A stretch of 64,000 nucleotides of DNA from Kaistia adipata DSM 17808 (GTDB taxonomy: Bacteria; Pseudomonadota; Alphaproteobacteria; Rhizobiales; Kaistiaceae): contig NZ_AUHO01000006.1 in NCBI RefSeq assembly GCF_000423225.1, positions 898,245 through 962,244 of the forward strand, given 5' to 3'. The position numbers were made by a program, and so were the translations under genes. The stretch's first letter is position 1; every line of letters begins with the position of its first letter. The notes below the pieces were generated by a model that was not told the DNA's origin, ran no database searches, and saw nothing but the letters and a program-made list of their open reading frames with translations. This document shows, one piece after another, positions 57,006 through 64,000 of the stretch.

Positions 57006-57701
57006 ATCCTGACCTCCAAAAAGGTAAAACCAGGAGAGTATTCCATTCTTCTCGTCGCTATCGAGTAGACCCTTTCGGATCACCCCTTCTCGCTAGCTCG
57101 TATGAAGTCCGTCCTAATCCCCGTTTCAGCCCCATCTACTTTTTATTGACCCCCACCCCAGGGTGGCCGGCAGATGTGGCCGGAATCTCTTCTCGTGATT
57201 CCGTGAGTTGGATCATAGCGAAAGCGTGATCGGGCGCTATGACAGAAATGCCACACAGCATGGCTTCCGTGTGACGCCTGTGGTTAAGGCCTCGTTAAGA
57301 ACTGAGCCGACAGCCCCCGGCTAGAGACTTGTTTTCATTCGACTATCGGGGCAATCGATCGGACCGCCGAGGATCCCCGCATTTGCTGGGGCGCGCGCCG
57401 CGCCAGCCCGTTGCGCTGATATCCCGGCCTTCGCAGCGCCGGATTCGCGCCTGATTCCACGCTCGAAATGTGACGCACCGCCCCGACCGCGCAGGGCGCT
57501 TCGCGATCGGATGCGCAGCCTTGCGGCCCCGCCTCCCGGCTTCCGGCCCAGTAGTCTTGCGCCACTCCTCTTGCGCCGGGATTCGACGGCCAACCGGACC
57601 TGGGCGAGCGACCGGTCCGCGCTTCGGCGCGAAACCGGTGCGCCGGCGCGCCGGCTGTGCTTTAAGGGCGGGCGCCACCACAAGAAGAAGGACACGCCGC
57701 C
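57006..57701. other. long intergenic region upstream of the porin and mrp
   Basis: Almost 700 bp without a supportable gene. The first 300 bp (57006-57310) is lower in GC, with short A/T tracts such as TTTTTATTG near 57140, and should carry the porin promoter and a long leader. The second half (57310-57700) is GC-rich with several short inverted repeats, for example around 57608-57650, and ends in the mrp ribosome-binding site. Open frames here (both strands) have no homology or ribosome-binding sites. Confidence 0.4.
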
Positions 57702-58871
<1,170 letters not shown>

Positions 58872-58897
58872 GGCGGCGGCCCCTTATAGGCAGTTCA

Positions 58898-58932
58898 GGC
58901 CGTCCGGATCGCTCCGGACGGCCTTTTCTTTC
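58898..58932 (+). terminator. intrinsic terminator of mrp
   Basis: A perfect 11-bp stem GGCCGTCCGGA/TCCGGACGGCC (58898-58908 with 58913-58923), loop TCGC, then TTTTCTTTC. It lies 27 nt after the mrp stop, at the convergence with the NAD(P)H-binding gene. Confidence 0.92.
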
Positions 58933-58935
58933 TTG

Positions 58936-59580
58936 TCAGACGCCGACGGTGAAGCGCTGGCGGACATGGCGGCGCTGCTCCACCTCGTCGACGATCGCGA
59001 CCGCGAGGTCGGCGAGCGCGACATGCGAGGTTCCGGTGGCCGGGTCGACGACGGGGTTGTCGGCGCCAAGCCGGTAGCGGCCGGTGCGCGGTGCCTCCGG
59101 CTCGATGATCGCGGCCGGCGACAGGAAGGTCCAGTCGAGCACCGTCTCCTTGCGGATCGCGTTCAAGCCGTCGCGCGCCGCCTTCGCGCCCGCGCGCCAC
59201 GCTTCCGGGAATTCCGGCAGGTCGACCGCCTGCACGCCGGGCGAAACCTCGAGGCTGCCGGCGCCGCCGACGACGAGCAGCGACACGCCGGCCTGCTTCG
59301 CGCCCGCGACGATCGCCGCCGCGCCCTTCACATAGTCCTTGTAGATATCGGGATTGGTCCAGCCGGGGTTGTAGGCGCTGACGACATAGTCATATCCCGC
59401 GACAAGCTTCGCCACGGCATCGGCGTCGCGCACGTCGCCGGCGATGCGGGCGAGGCCCGGGGCGTCTGCGAGCTTTTCCGGATGGCGGGCGATGGCGCCG
59501 ACCTGATGGCCACGCGCCAAGGCCTCGGCGACGACGGCCTGTCCCACGAAACCGGTCGCGCCGATCACTGCAATCTTCAT
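58936..59580 (-). CDS. NAD(P)H-binding protein (atypical SDR, YwnB/NmrA-like)
   Basis: A 214-residue one-domain Rossmann protein: 'MKIAVIGATGFVGQAVVAEALARGHQV' with GATGFVG binding NAD(P), then 'YDYVVSAYNPG' and 'LLVVGGAGSLEV'. No YxxxK catalytic pair is obvious, as in NmrA- and YwnB-like quinone-reductase relatives. It is divergent from an HxlR regulator with a shared 151-bp promoter region, a classic regulator-target pair for quinone or aldehyde stress. Confidence 0.86.
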   Translation of the reverse strand: MKIAVIGATGFVGQAVVAEALARGHQVGAIARHPEKLADAPGLARIAGDVRDADAVAKLVAGYDYVVSAYNPGWTNPDIYKDYVKGAAAIVAGAKQAGVSLLVVGGAGSLEVSPGVQAVDLPEFPEAWRAGAKAARDGLNAIRKETVLDWTFLSPAAIIEPEAPRTGRYRLGADNPVVDPATGTSHVALADLAVAIVDEVEQRRHVRQRFTVGV

Positions 59581-59691
59581 GGTCTCGAACCTTTTCGTTG
59601 CCGGCTCGTCTTGCGGCCGGATTCGGCTTTGAGGCGGTTACGAACGAGAACTAGGCACTTGAACTGCATGCGTGAAGAGCGCATCTGTGGC

Positions 59692-59703
59692 GTACCTAGG
59701 CAC
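59692..59703. promoter_or_regulatory. candidate HxlR operator in the divergent promoter
   Basis: GTACCTAGGCAC is a 12-bp palindrome with one mismatch. A second CTAGGCAC half (59651-59658) lies 45 bp upstream in the same direction. Both are in the region shared by the HxlR gene and the NAD(P)H-binding gene. Confidence 0.4.
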
Positions 59704-59731
59704 AGCGCGGGAACCGCCCCGGCGCCACCCG

Positions 59732-60199
59732 ATGGAGCCGAACATGCCGAAAACAGCGGAAAAGCTTGATTTTGGGGGCACCGGCCCCTTGCCGCCGCGC
59801 ACGAGCGGTACGGCGCCGGTGAACGGTCCGTTCGCTGGAATCGACCTGTTGCCGGCGGAGCAGTGCCCGGTCCGCAACGTGCTCGACCGTCTCGGCGACG
59901 CGTGGAGCTATCTCGTCGTGCTGCAGCTGACCGGCGGGGCGATGCGCTTCAACGCGCTGAAGCGGGCCGTCGACGGCATCTCGCAGCGCATGCTGACCGT
60001 GACCCTGCGCAACCTAGAGCGCGACGGCCTGGTCCAGCGCACCGTCTTCCCGACGACACCGCCGCAAGTGGAATACAGGCTGACCGAACTCGGCCATTCG
60101 CTGGCCGAGCCGATGGCCGTGCTGACGCGCTGGGCGAGTTCGCATCACGACGCAATCCGCGCCTCCCGCCGGAGCTATGACGCCGCCGGCAAGCCTTGA
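59732..60199 (+). CDS. HxlR family transcriptional regulator
   Basis: A 155-residue winged-helix regulator: the signature '[22 protein letters not shown]' with a Cys (thiol-sensing in several HxlR proteins), '[31 protein letters not shown]' (recognition helix) and '[12 protein letters not shown]'. The ATG at 59732 is preferred; an in-frame GTG at 59672 would overlap the promoter. It is divergent from the NAD(P)H-binding gene, which it probably represses. Confidence 0.9.
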   Translation: MEPNMPKTAEKLDFGGTGPLPPRTSGTAPVNGPFAGIDLLPAEQCPVRNVLDRLGDAWSYLVVLQLTGGAMRFNALKRAVDGISQRMLTVTLRNLERDGLVQRTVFPTTPPQVEYRLTELGHSLAEPMAVLTRWASSHHDAIRASRRSYDAAGKP

Positions 60200-60226
60200 A
60201 TGAAGGCCGATACGTTGGAACGTTCT

Positions 60227-60357
60227 CCTTTCACCTCTCCCTGAGGGAGAGGTCGACGCACGGAGTGCGGCGGGTGAGGGTTTACGGCCTCTCCGGATGG
60301 TTCCCTAAACCCTCACCCGGAGCTTCGCTTCGACCTCTCCCTGAGGGAGAGGCAAGG
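60227..60357. repeat. type A palindromic repeat, full copy
   Basis: Left arm TTCACCTCTCCCTGAGGGAG then AGGTCGACGCACGGAGTGC, with GGCGGGTGAGGGTTTA; right arm GGTTCCCTAAACCCTCACCC then GAGCTTCGCTTCGACCTCTC and CCTGAGGGAG. It lies at the convergence of the HxlR and Nudix genes. It shares more than 80% of the arms with the copies at 29.03 and 55.49 kb by eye. Confidence 0.8.
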
Positions 60358-60428
60358 GGCGACACCAGCGGCGGTGTCAGACTCGCGCGTCGCATGACGG
60401 GCCAGAGCGCGAGGCCAGAAGGCGGCGC

Positions 60429-61019
60429 TCACGCCCTGAGCAGCCCCTTCAGCGCGGCGTGCTGGATCAGCATGATCGTCTTGGCGTCGCAAATGCGGCC
60501 GTCGTCGATCATGGCGAGCGCCTCGTCGAAGGGAAGTTCCAGCACCTCGATATCCTCGCCCTCGTGCTCGTGACCGCCGCCGTCGCCGGTGCGGTCGCCG
60601 GGGCTGTAGCGCGCGACGAAGAAGTGCACCTGCTCGACGACGCTGCCCGGCGACATGAACGAGACCATGACGCGGCGCGGCGCCTCGAGCGTGACGCCCA
60701 GTTCCTCCTCCGCCTCCTTCTTGATGCAGGTGACGGGGTCGTCGGCGTCGAGCAGTCCGGCGCAGGCTTCGATCAGCGGCTCCGCATGGCCGCGGACAAA
60801 GGCCGGATAGCGGAACTGCCGGATCAGCAGGATGGTGCCGCGATCGGGATCGTAGGGCAGCACGGTGGCGCCGTCGCCGCGATCATAGGTTTCGCGGACC
60901 TGCTCCTGCCAGGTGCCATCGGAGCGGCGATAGTCGAAGACGTTCCTGTGCAGCCGGCCCCAATTGTCCGAAAGCAGCGTGCGCTCCTTCTCGCGGACCC
61001 GGTCCTTCCAATCGGTCAT
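60429..61019 (-). CDS. nudK: Nudix hydrolase, NudK/GDP-mannose pyrophosphatase type
   Basis: A 196-residue protein close to E. coli NudK along its whole length: 'LLSDNWGRLHRNVFDY', 'VRETYDRGDGATVLPYD', 'ILLIRQFRYP', the Nudix box beginning GLLDADDP and ending KKEAEEELG, and 'MSPGSVVEQVHFFVARY' with 'EDIEVLELPFDEAL'. NudK hydrolyses GDP-mannose to GMP and mannose-1-phosphate; whether this copy does so is inferred from similarity. It is a single gene upstream of a palindromic repeat. Confidence 0.9.
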   Translation of the reverse strand: MTDWKDRVREKERTLLSDNWGRLHRNVFDYRRSDGTWQEQVRETYDRGDGATVLPYDPDRGTILLIRQFRYPAFVRGHAEPLIEACAGLLDADDPVTCIKKEAEEELGVTLEAPRRVMVSFMSPGSVVEQVHFFVARYSPGDRTGDGGGHEHEGEDIEVLELPFDEALAMIDDGRICDAKTIMLIQHAALKGLLRA

Positions 61020-61065
61020 GTGATCTTCTTCCTGACAGTCGGCCCGACGCGGTCCCAGCCGCGCC

Positions 61066-61638
61066 TCACGCCACCAGACGCCTTATAAGTTCCGCCAGCG
61101 CCGCTTCATAGGCGGGGCGATCGCCGCCGGCGTCGATGGCCAGCGCCGCACGATCGAAGGCGGCCGAGACCAGGTCGCCGAGCGCATCGGCCCCGGCGCC
61201 GGCCAGGCCGGCGTCGGAAAGTCCCTCGCGCAGGGTGCGCACCGCATGCGCCTCGTCGAGCGCGCGCGTCTCGGCGAGGCCGAGCACGGAAGGCGCCTCG
61301 ATCAGCAACAGCCGGGTCCGGCCGGGCGCGGCCATGGCGTCGAGATAGGCGCGGCTTCCCGCCAGCAGCGCGTCGACCGGCAGATCGGCAGCGGGCGCCG
61401 CGGCGGTCTCGATCTCCATTGCCACCTGTCGCGCCTCCCCTTCCGCCACGGCGCGGAAGAGATCGCGCTTGTCGCGAAAATGGTGATAGAGCGCGCCGCG
61501 CGTGATGCCGGCCGCCGCGACGATCTCGGGCGTCGCCGTCTCGGCATAGCCCTTCTCCACGAACAGCGCCCGCGCCGCCGCGATCAGCGCGGCGCGGGTC
61601 TTCTCGGTGCGATCCTGATTGCTGCGCGACGATTGCAT
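61066..61638 (-). CDS. TetR/AcrR family transcriptional regulator
   Basis: A 190-residue repressor: TetR helix-turn-helix '[41 protein letters not shown]' in the first 60 residues, then a helical ligand-binding domain rich in Ala ('[21 protein letters not shown]'). The ATG at 61638 is supported by the operator positions; an ATG 11 codons upstream (61671) lies inside the second palindrome. It is divergent from a VOC gene with two 17-bp palindromes between them. Confidence 0.91.
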   Translation of the reverse strand: MQSSRSNQDRTEKTRAALIAAARALFVEKGYAETATPEIVAAAGITRGALYHHFRDKRDLFRAVAEGEARQVAMEIETAAAPAADLPVDALLAGSRAYLDAMAAPGRTRLLLIEAPSVLGLAETRALDEAHAVRTLREGLSDAGLAGAGADALGDLVSAAFDRAALAIDAGGDRPAYEAALAELIRRLVA

Positions 61639-61655
61639 ACATACAGCCTGTATGT
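61639..61655. promoter_or_regulatory. TetR-type operator, proximal palindrome
   Basis: ACATACAGCCTGTATGT is a perfect 17-bp palindrome about a central C, directly next to the tetR-type start codon. Its partner is at 61668-61684, 29 bp centre to centre. Confidence 0.82.
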
Positions 61656-61667
61656 TAATGAAGAGAA

Positions 61668-61684
61668 ACATGCAGACTGTATGT
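61668..61684. promoter_or_regulatory. TetR-type operator, distal palindrome
   Basis: ACATGCAGACTGTATGT is a 17-bp palindrome with one mismatch. It shares its right half, CTGTATGT, with the first operator and lies about 24 nt before the VOC start. Confidence 0.8.
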
Positions 61685-61707
61685 CAATTCAGGGAGCCCG
61701 CAAAGCC

Positions 61708-62151
61708 ATGGAGACCCCGATGAAGATCACCAGCTACTATCCCGTCATCATGACGCGCGACGTCGCCGGCACGGCGTCCTTCTACCAGGCGCATTTCGGC
61801 TTCGTGCCGCTGTTCGAAAGCGACTGGTACGTGCACCTGCAATCGGCGGCCGACCCGGCCATCAATCTCGCCGTCCTCGACGGATCGCACGAGACGATCC
61901 CGCCGGTCGGGCGCGGCACGGCCACGGGCCTGCTGCTCAATTTCGAGGTCGAGGACGTCGACGCCGAGCATGCGCGCCTCAAGGCGGCCGGGCTGCCCAT
62001 GCTGCTGGAGCTTCGCGACGAGGCGTTCGGCCAGCGCCATTTCATCACCGCCGATCCGAACGGCGTGCTGATCGACGTGATCAAGCCGATCCCGCCGAAC
62101 GCCGAATTCGCAGCAGCCTATGCGGAAAGCGCCCTGCCCGGCCCAGGCTGA
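61708..62151 (+). CDS. VOC family protein, probable target of the TetR regulator
   Basis: A 147-residue glyoxalase/bleomycin-resistance-like protein: '[36 protein letters not shown]' and '[21 protein letters not shown]' are the two VOC halves. The His in 'FGQRHF' and the Asp in 'LIDVI' match metal-ligand places in part of the family. Starts at 61708 and 61720 are both plausible; each has a purine-rich site. Its end overlaps the lysR-type gene (minus strand) by 34 nt. Probably inducible by a toxic electrophile or drug. Confidence 0.85.
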   Translation: METPMKITSYYPVIMTRDVAGTASFYQAHFGFVPLFESDWYVHLQSAADPAINLAVLDGSHETIPPVGRGTATGLLLNFEVEDVDAEHARLKAAGLPMLLELRDEAFGQRHFITADPNGVLIDVIKPIPPNAEFAAAYAESALPGPG

Positions 62152-63041
62152 GGCGGCCCGCCGGACGACAGCGCCATCTCGCGCATCAGCCAGTCATGGA
62201 AGAGCCGCACCTTGCGGCTCCTCCTTTTCGCCTCCGTGGTCATGAACCAGTAGGCGAGATCGGTCTTCGCCTCCGCCGCGAAGGGCCGCACCAGGCGACC
62301 GGCGTCAAGCGCGTCCTGCACCACCATCGGCCAGGCCAGCATCACCCCCTGCCCCGACAGCGCCGCCTCGAGCGCCAGGATCGGATCGGTGAAGGACGGC
62401 CCGGCGAGCTTCGGCATCGGCGCGTTCGCGGCGCGGAACCACGCCGCCCAGTCGACCATCGTGCCCTCGTCGATGACGACAGGGACACGACCGAGATCGG
62501 CCGGCGTCCTCAGCGCGTCGCGCCAGTCCGGCGCGCAGACCGGAAAGAAGGGCTGCGGCAGCAGCTTTTCCGCCACGACGCCGGTCCAGCCGCCCGGGCC
62601 GAGCCGGATCGCGCAGTCGACGTCACTGCGCGCCAGATCGACCAACTGCGCCGTGGCGACGAAACGGATCTCGATATCCGGGTTCTCGCGCGTGAAACGG
62701 CCGAGGCGCTGCACCAGCCAGCGCGCCGCGAAGGTCGGCGCCGTGGTGATGGTCAGCATGCCGCGCCGGTCGCCCTCGATCACCGAAACCGCTTCGGCGA
62801 CCTGTCGGAACCCGGCCGAGAGCAGCGGCAGCGCCGCCTCGAGCGCCGGCGTCGGCGTCAGGCCGCGCGGCGTGCGCTCGAACAGCACGACGCCCAGTCG
62901 CGCCTCGGCGCGGCGGATGTGCTGGCTGACCGCGCCCGGCGTCACGCCGAGCTCGGCGGCAGCGGCCGAAAGCGTGCCGCCGCGCGCGACGATTTCTATA
63001 GCCCGCAATGCGTTCAGCGGCACCTTAAAGGGATCAGCCAT
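62118..63041 (-). CDS. LysR family transcriptional regulator (GcvA-like)
   Basis: A 307-residue LysR regulator: N-terminal winged HTH '[32 protein letters not shown]' (residues 12-43), then a substrate-binding domain of two Rossmann-like lobes ('[24 protein letters not shown]', '[18 protein letters not shown]'). The '[18 protein letters not shown]' pattern is of the GcvA group. Its C-terminal tail is Pro/Gly-rich and overlaps the VOC gene end. It is divergent from two tiny plus-strand genes, the natural candidates for its targets. Confidence 0.91.
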   Translation of the reverse strand: MADPFKVPLNALRAIEIVARGGTLSAAAAELGVTPGAVSQHIRRAEARLGVVLFERTPRGLTPTPALEAALPLLSAGFRQVAEAVSVIEGDRRGMLTITTAPTFAARWLVQRLGRFTRENPDIEIRFVATAQLVDLARSDVDCAIRLGPGGWTGVVAEKLLPQPFFPVCAPDWRDALRTPADLGRVPVVIDEGTMVDWAAWFRAANAPMPKLAGPSFTDPILALEAALSGQGVMLAWPMVVQDALDAGRLVRPFAAEAKTDLAYWFMTTEAKRRSRKVRLFHDWLMREMALSSGGPPQPGPGRALSA

Positions 63042-63133
63042 GCAGATTTTCTAAAGTGTGACCGAGATCATGTCGATACCGCTGCGATCGGTTTAGGACC
63101 ATGCTGCCTCGACGTCAGCCGAGGAGACGAACC

Positions 63134-63331
63134 ATGACGATCCAAGGGCTTCTCAAGGCCATCATCGACTGGGCGGTCGAACCGGTCCCGGCCGCCGACA
63201 ACGAGAATGATTCGCCGGAGTCCACACTCTGGACACGAAGCCTGCGTGAACTGGCGGACCTGCCGATCGGCCCCGAGCCGAGCGGCGTCGAGCCGGACGA
63301 GGAACCGGAACGACGGAGCCGCTGCGCCTGA
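63134..63331 (+). CDS. small acidic protein of unknown function
   Basis: A 65-residue acidic protein: a short hydrophobic N-terminal helix (MTIQGLLKAIIDWAVE), then Pro/Glu/Asn-rich text with 'DLPIGPEPSG' and a charged end. AGGAGA lies 7 nt before the ATG at 63134. Divergent from the LysR gene with a gap of about 90 bp. Not recognised; could be a regulated small membrane-associated peptide. Confidence 0.5.
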   Translation: MTIQGLLKAIIDWAVEPVPAADNENDSPESTLWTRSLRELADLPIGPEPSGVEPDEEPERRSRCA

Positions 63332-63359
63332 GCGCGGCGGCCGTAGAGGAGAAATGACG

Positions 63360-63539
63360 ATGTCCAGCCGAGCCAAGACCCCGCGCCCCAGCGCCGCGGC
63401 GCTGCGCGAGGAGGCACTGCGCAGCCAGTACAAGGCACTCAACCGCTGGCTCGCCGCCGCCGTGCTGCACGCCCGGCCGACACCGCAGTCGCAGATGACG
63501 ATGTCGACGACGTCGTCCCGCGACGCGGAAATGGAATAG
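63360..63539 (+). CDS. small basic protein of unknown function
   Basis: A 59-residue protein with a helical middle 'ALREEALRSQYKALNRWLAAAVL' and a Ser/Thr/Met-rich tail. GAGGAG lies 8 nt before the ATG at 63360, and it starts 28 nt after the preceding small gene. The two look like a unit under the LysR promoter. No family recognised; the short length leaves doubt. Confidence 0.4.
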   Translation: MSSRAKTPRPSAAALREEALRSQYKALNRWLAAAVLHARPTPQSQMTMSTTSSRDAEME

Positions 63540-63554
63540 CTGGGCTTCGGTCCT

Positions 63555-63660
63555 CCCGTCATCCCCGCGAAGTCAGGGACCCACCTGCGGCGCACCGTCG
63601 TGTCAATCGGGGGCGCCCCCTGGACCCTCCTTCGAGGCCCGGCTTCGCCGGGCACCTCAG
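63555..63660. repeat. hybrid palindromic repeat, truncated at the IS side
   Basis: Left arm CCCGTCATCCCCGCGAAGTC then AGGGA (like the 4.56-kb element); right arm CCCTCCTTCGAGGCCCGGC then TTCGCCGGGCACCTCAG (like the 43.36-kb element). The expected GATGACGG end is missing: after CTCAG the sequence changes, just where the transposase region begins. Confidence 0.6.
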
Positions 63661-63675
63661 AATCCGGCCCATAAT

Positions 63676-64000
63676 TCAACATCGGGCTTGGCTGAGGCGC
63701 CTGACGAGGAGTTTGATGCAGGCGATCATCAGCCAAGCGTGGGCGCTGGCGATGGTCGCCTCATAGTCTTTCGCCAGCCTGCGGTTGCGTCCCAGCCAGG
63801 CGAAGGTGCGCTCCACGACCCAGCGTCGTGGCAGCAGTTGAAAGCCTTTCGTGCCGGCCGGCCGCTGCACGATCTCGATGTTCCAGGGGCCGCAATCGGC
63901 GACCGCGCCGAGCAGCTTCGGGCCCCGATAGACCCGGTCCGCCAAGATGTGTCGCAGCGGGCTTTCGGCGGCCAGCGCCTGCAGCAGCGAGACGGCGCCG
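63676..64000 (-). mobile_element. IS5-family transposase, C-terminal part (cut by window edge)
   Basis: The reading frame continues to the window end without a stop and holds the C-terminal DDE part of an IS5-type transposase: 'HILADRVYRGPKL', 'RPAGTKGFQLLPRRWVVERTFAWLGRN' and 'RLAKDYE' with the catalytic Glu in ERTFAWL. The N-terminal half and the other end of the element lie beyond 64000. It adjoins a truncated intergenic repeat, suggesting insertion there. The stop TAG/TGA side is intact (RLSQARC end). Confidence 0.85.

Overview
The window is a GC-rich chromosomal segment from an alphaproteobacterium, most likely in the order Hyphomicrobiales (Rhizobiales). The evidence is the gene order (lptF-lptG-lptD-surA-pdxA-rsmA; fabD-fabG-acpP-fabF-mltG; yicC-gmk; rpsF-rpsR-DUF2232-rplI; dnaB, alr-radA-cvpA-purF), a typical alphaproteobacterial porin and rhizobial-style palindromic intergenic repeats. 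The genus cannot be fixed from the sequence alone. Most of the window is core genome. I see no CRISPR array, tRNA, rRNA, prophage or plasmid functions. The only mobile element is a transposase fragment cut by the right edge.

Layout. 1-6.8 kb: the end of a glutathione S-transferase, ndk, a DinB-family protein, a DUF4344-like secreted protein with a substituted catalytic motif, an ABC-F ATPase, holC and pepA. 7.1-14.8 kb: lipopolysaccharide export genes (lptF, lptG, lptD) followed by surA-like, pdxA and rsmA, all on the plus strand. 14.9-24.4 kb: a MliC-like protein, gmk, yicC, then a membrane-anchored glutamate-synthase-domain protein and a GFA protein on the opposite strand, then mltG, fabF, acpP, fabG and fabD (type II fatty acid synthesis). 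24.7-31.0 kb: an Fsr-type MFS exporter, a small membrane protein, a three-gene ABC system with a histidine-rich permease loop that looks metal-related, and a secreted alkaline phosphatase. 31.4-43.3 kb: ribosomal proteins S6, S18 and L9 with a DUF2232 membrane protein, cyclopropane fatty acid synthase, dnaB, a VOC protein, alr-radA, cvpA, purF and an SDR. 43.5-48 kb: a 2-hydroxyacid dehydrogenase with an apparent C-terminal frameshift, der, a YfgM-like protein and panB. 48.2-52.4 kb: two tandem L,D-transpeptidases, an NTF2-like protein, phnM with a DUF1045 partner, and a small secreted protein. 52.4-55.4 kb: an MFS efflux pump, soxR and recO. 55.7-64 kb: a major porin, Mrp/ApbC, a divergent NAD(P)H-binding protein/HxlR pair, a NudK-type Nudix hydrolase, a divergent TetR/VOC pair, a LysR regulator facing two tiny genes, and an IS5-family transposase fragment.

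The best regulatory findings are read directly from the DNA. The MFS pump next to soxR has a promoter with a 19-bp spacer holding a SoxR-box-like palindrome. The TetR/VOC divergon has two 17-bp palindromes. The HxlR divergon has a near-palindrome. Several intrinsic terminators are clear (after ndk, rplI, the 52-kb secreted protein, the porin and mrp). Two families of dispersed palindromic repeats occupy the gaps between convergent or unrelated genes. No wholly new system could be demonstrated. The closest candidates are the histidine-rich ABC system at 26.6-29.0 kb, the HQAGH variant of DUF4344, and the orphan phnM-DUF1045 pair.
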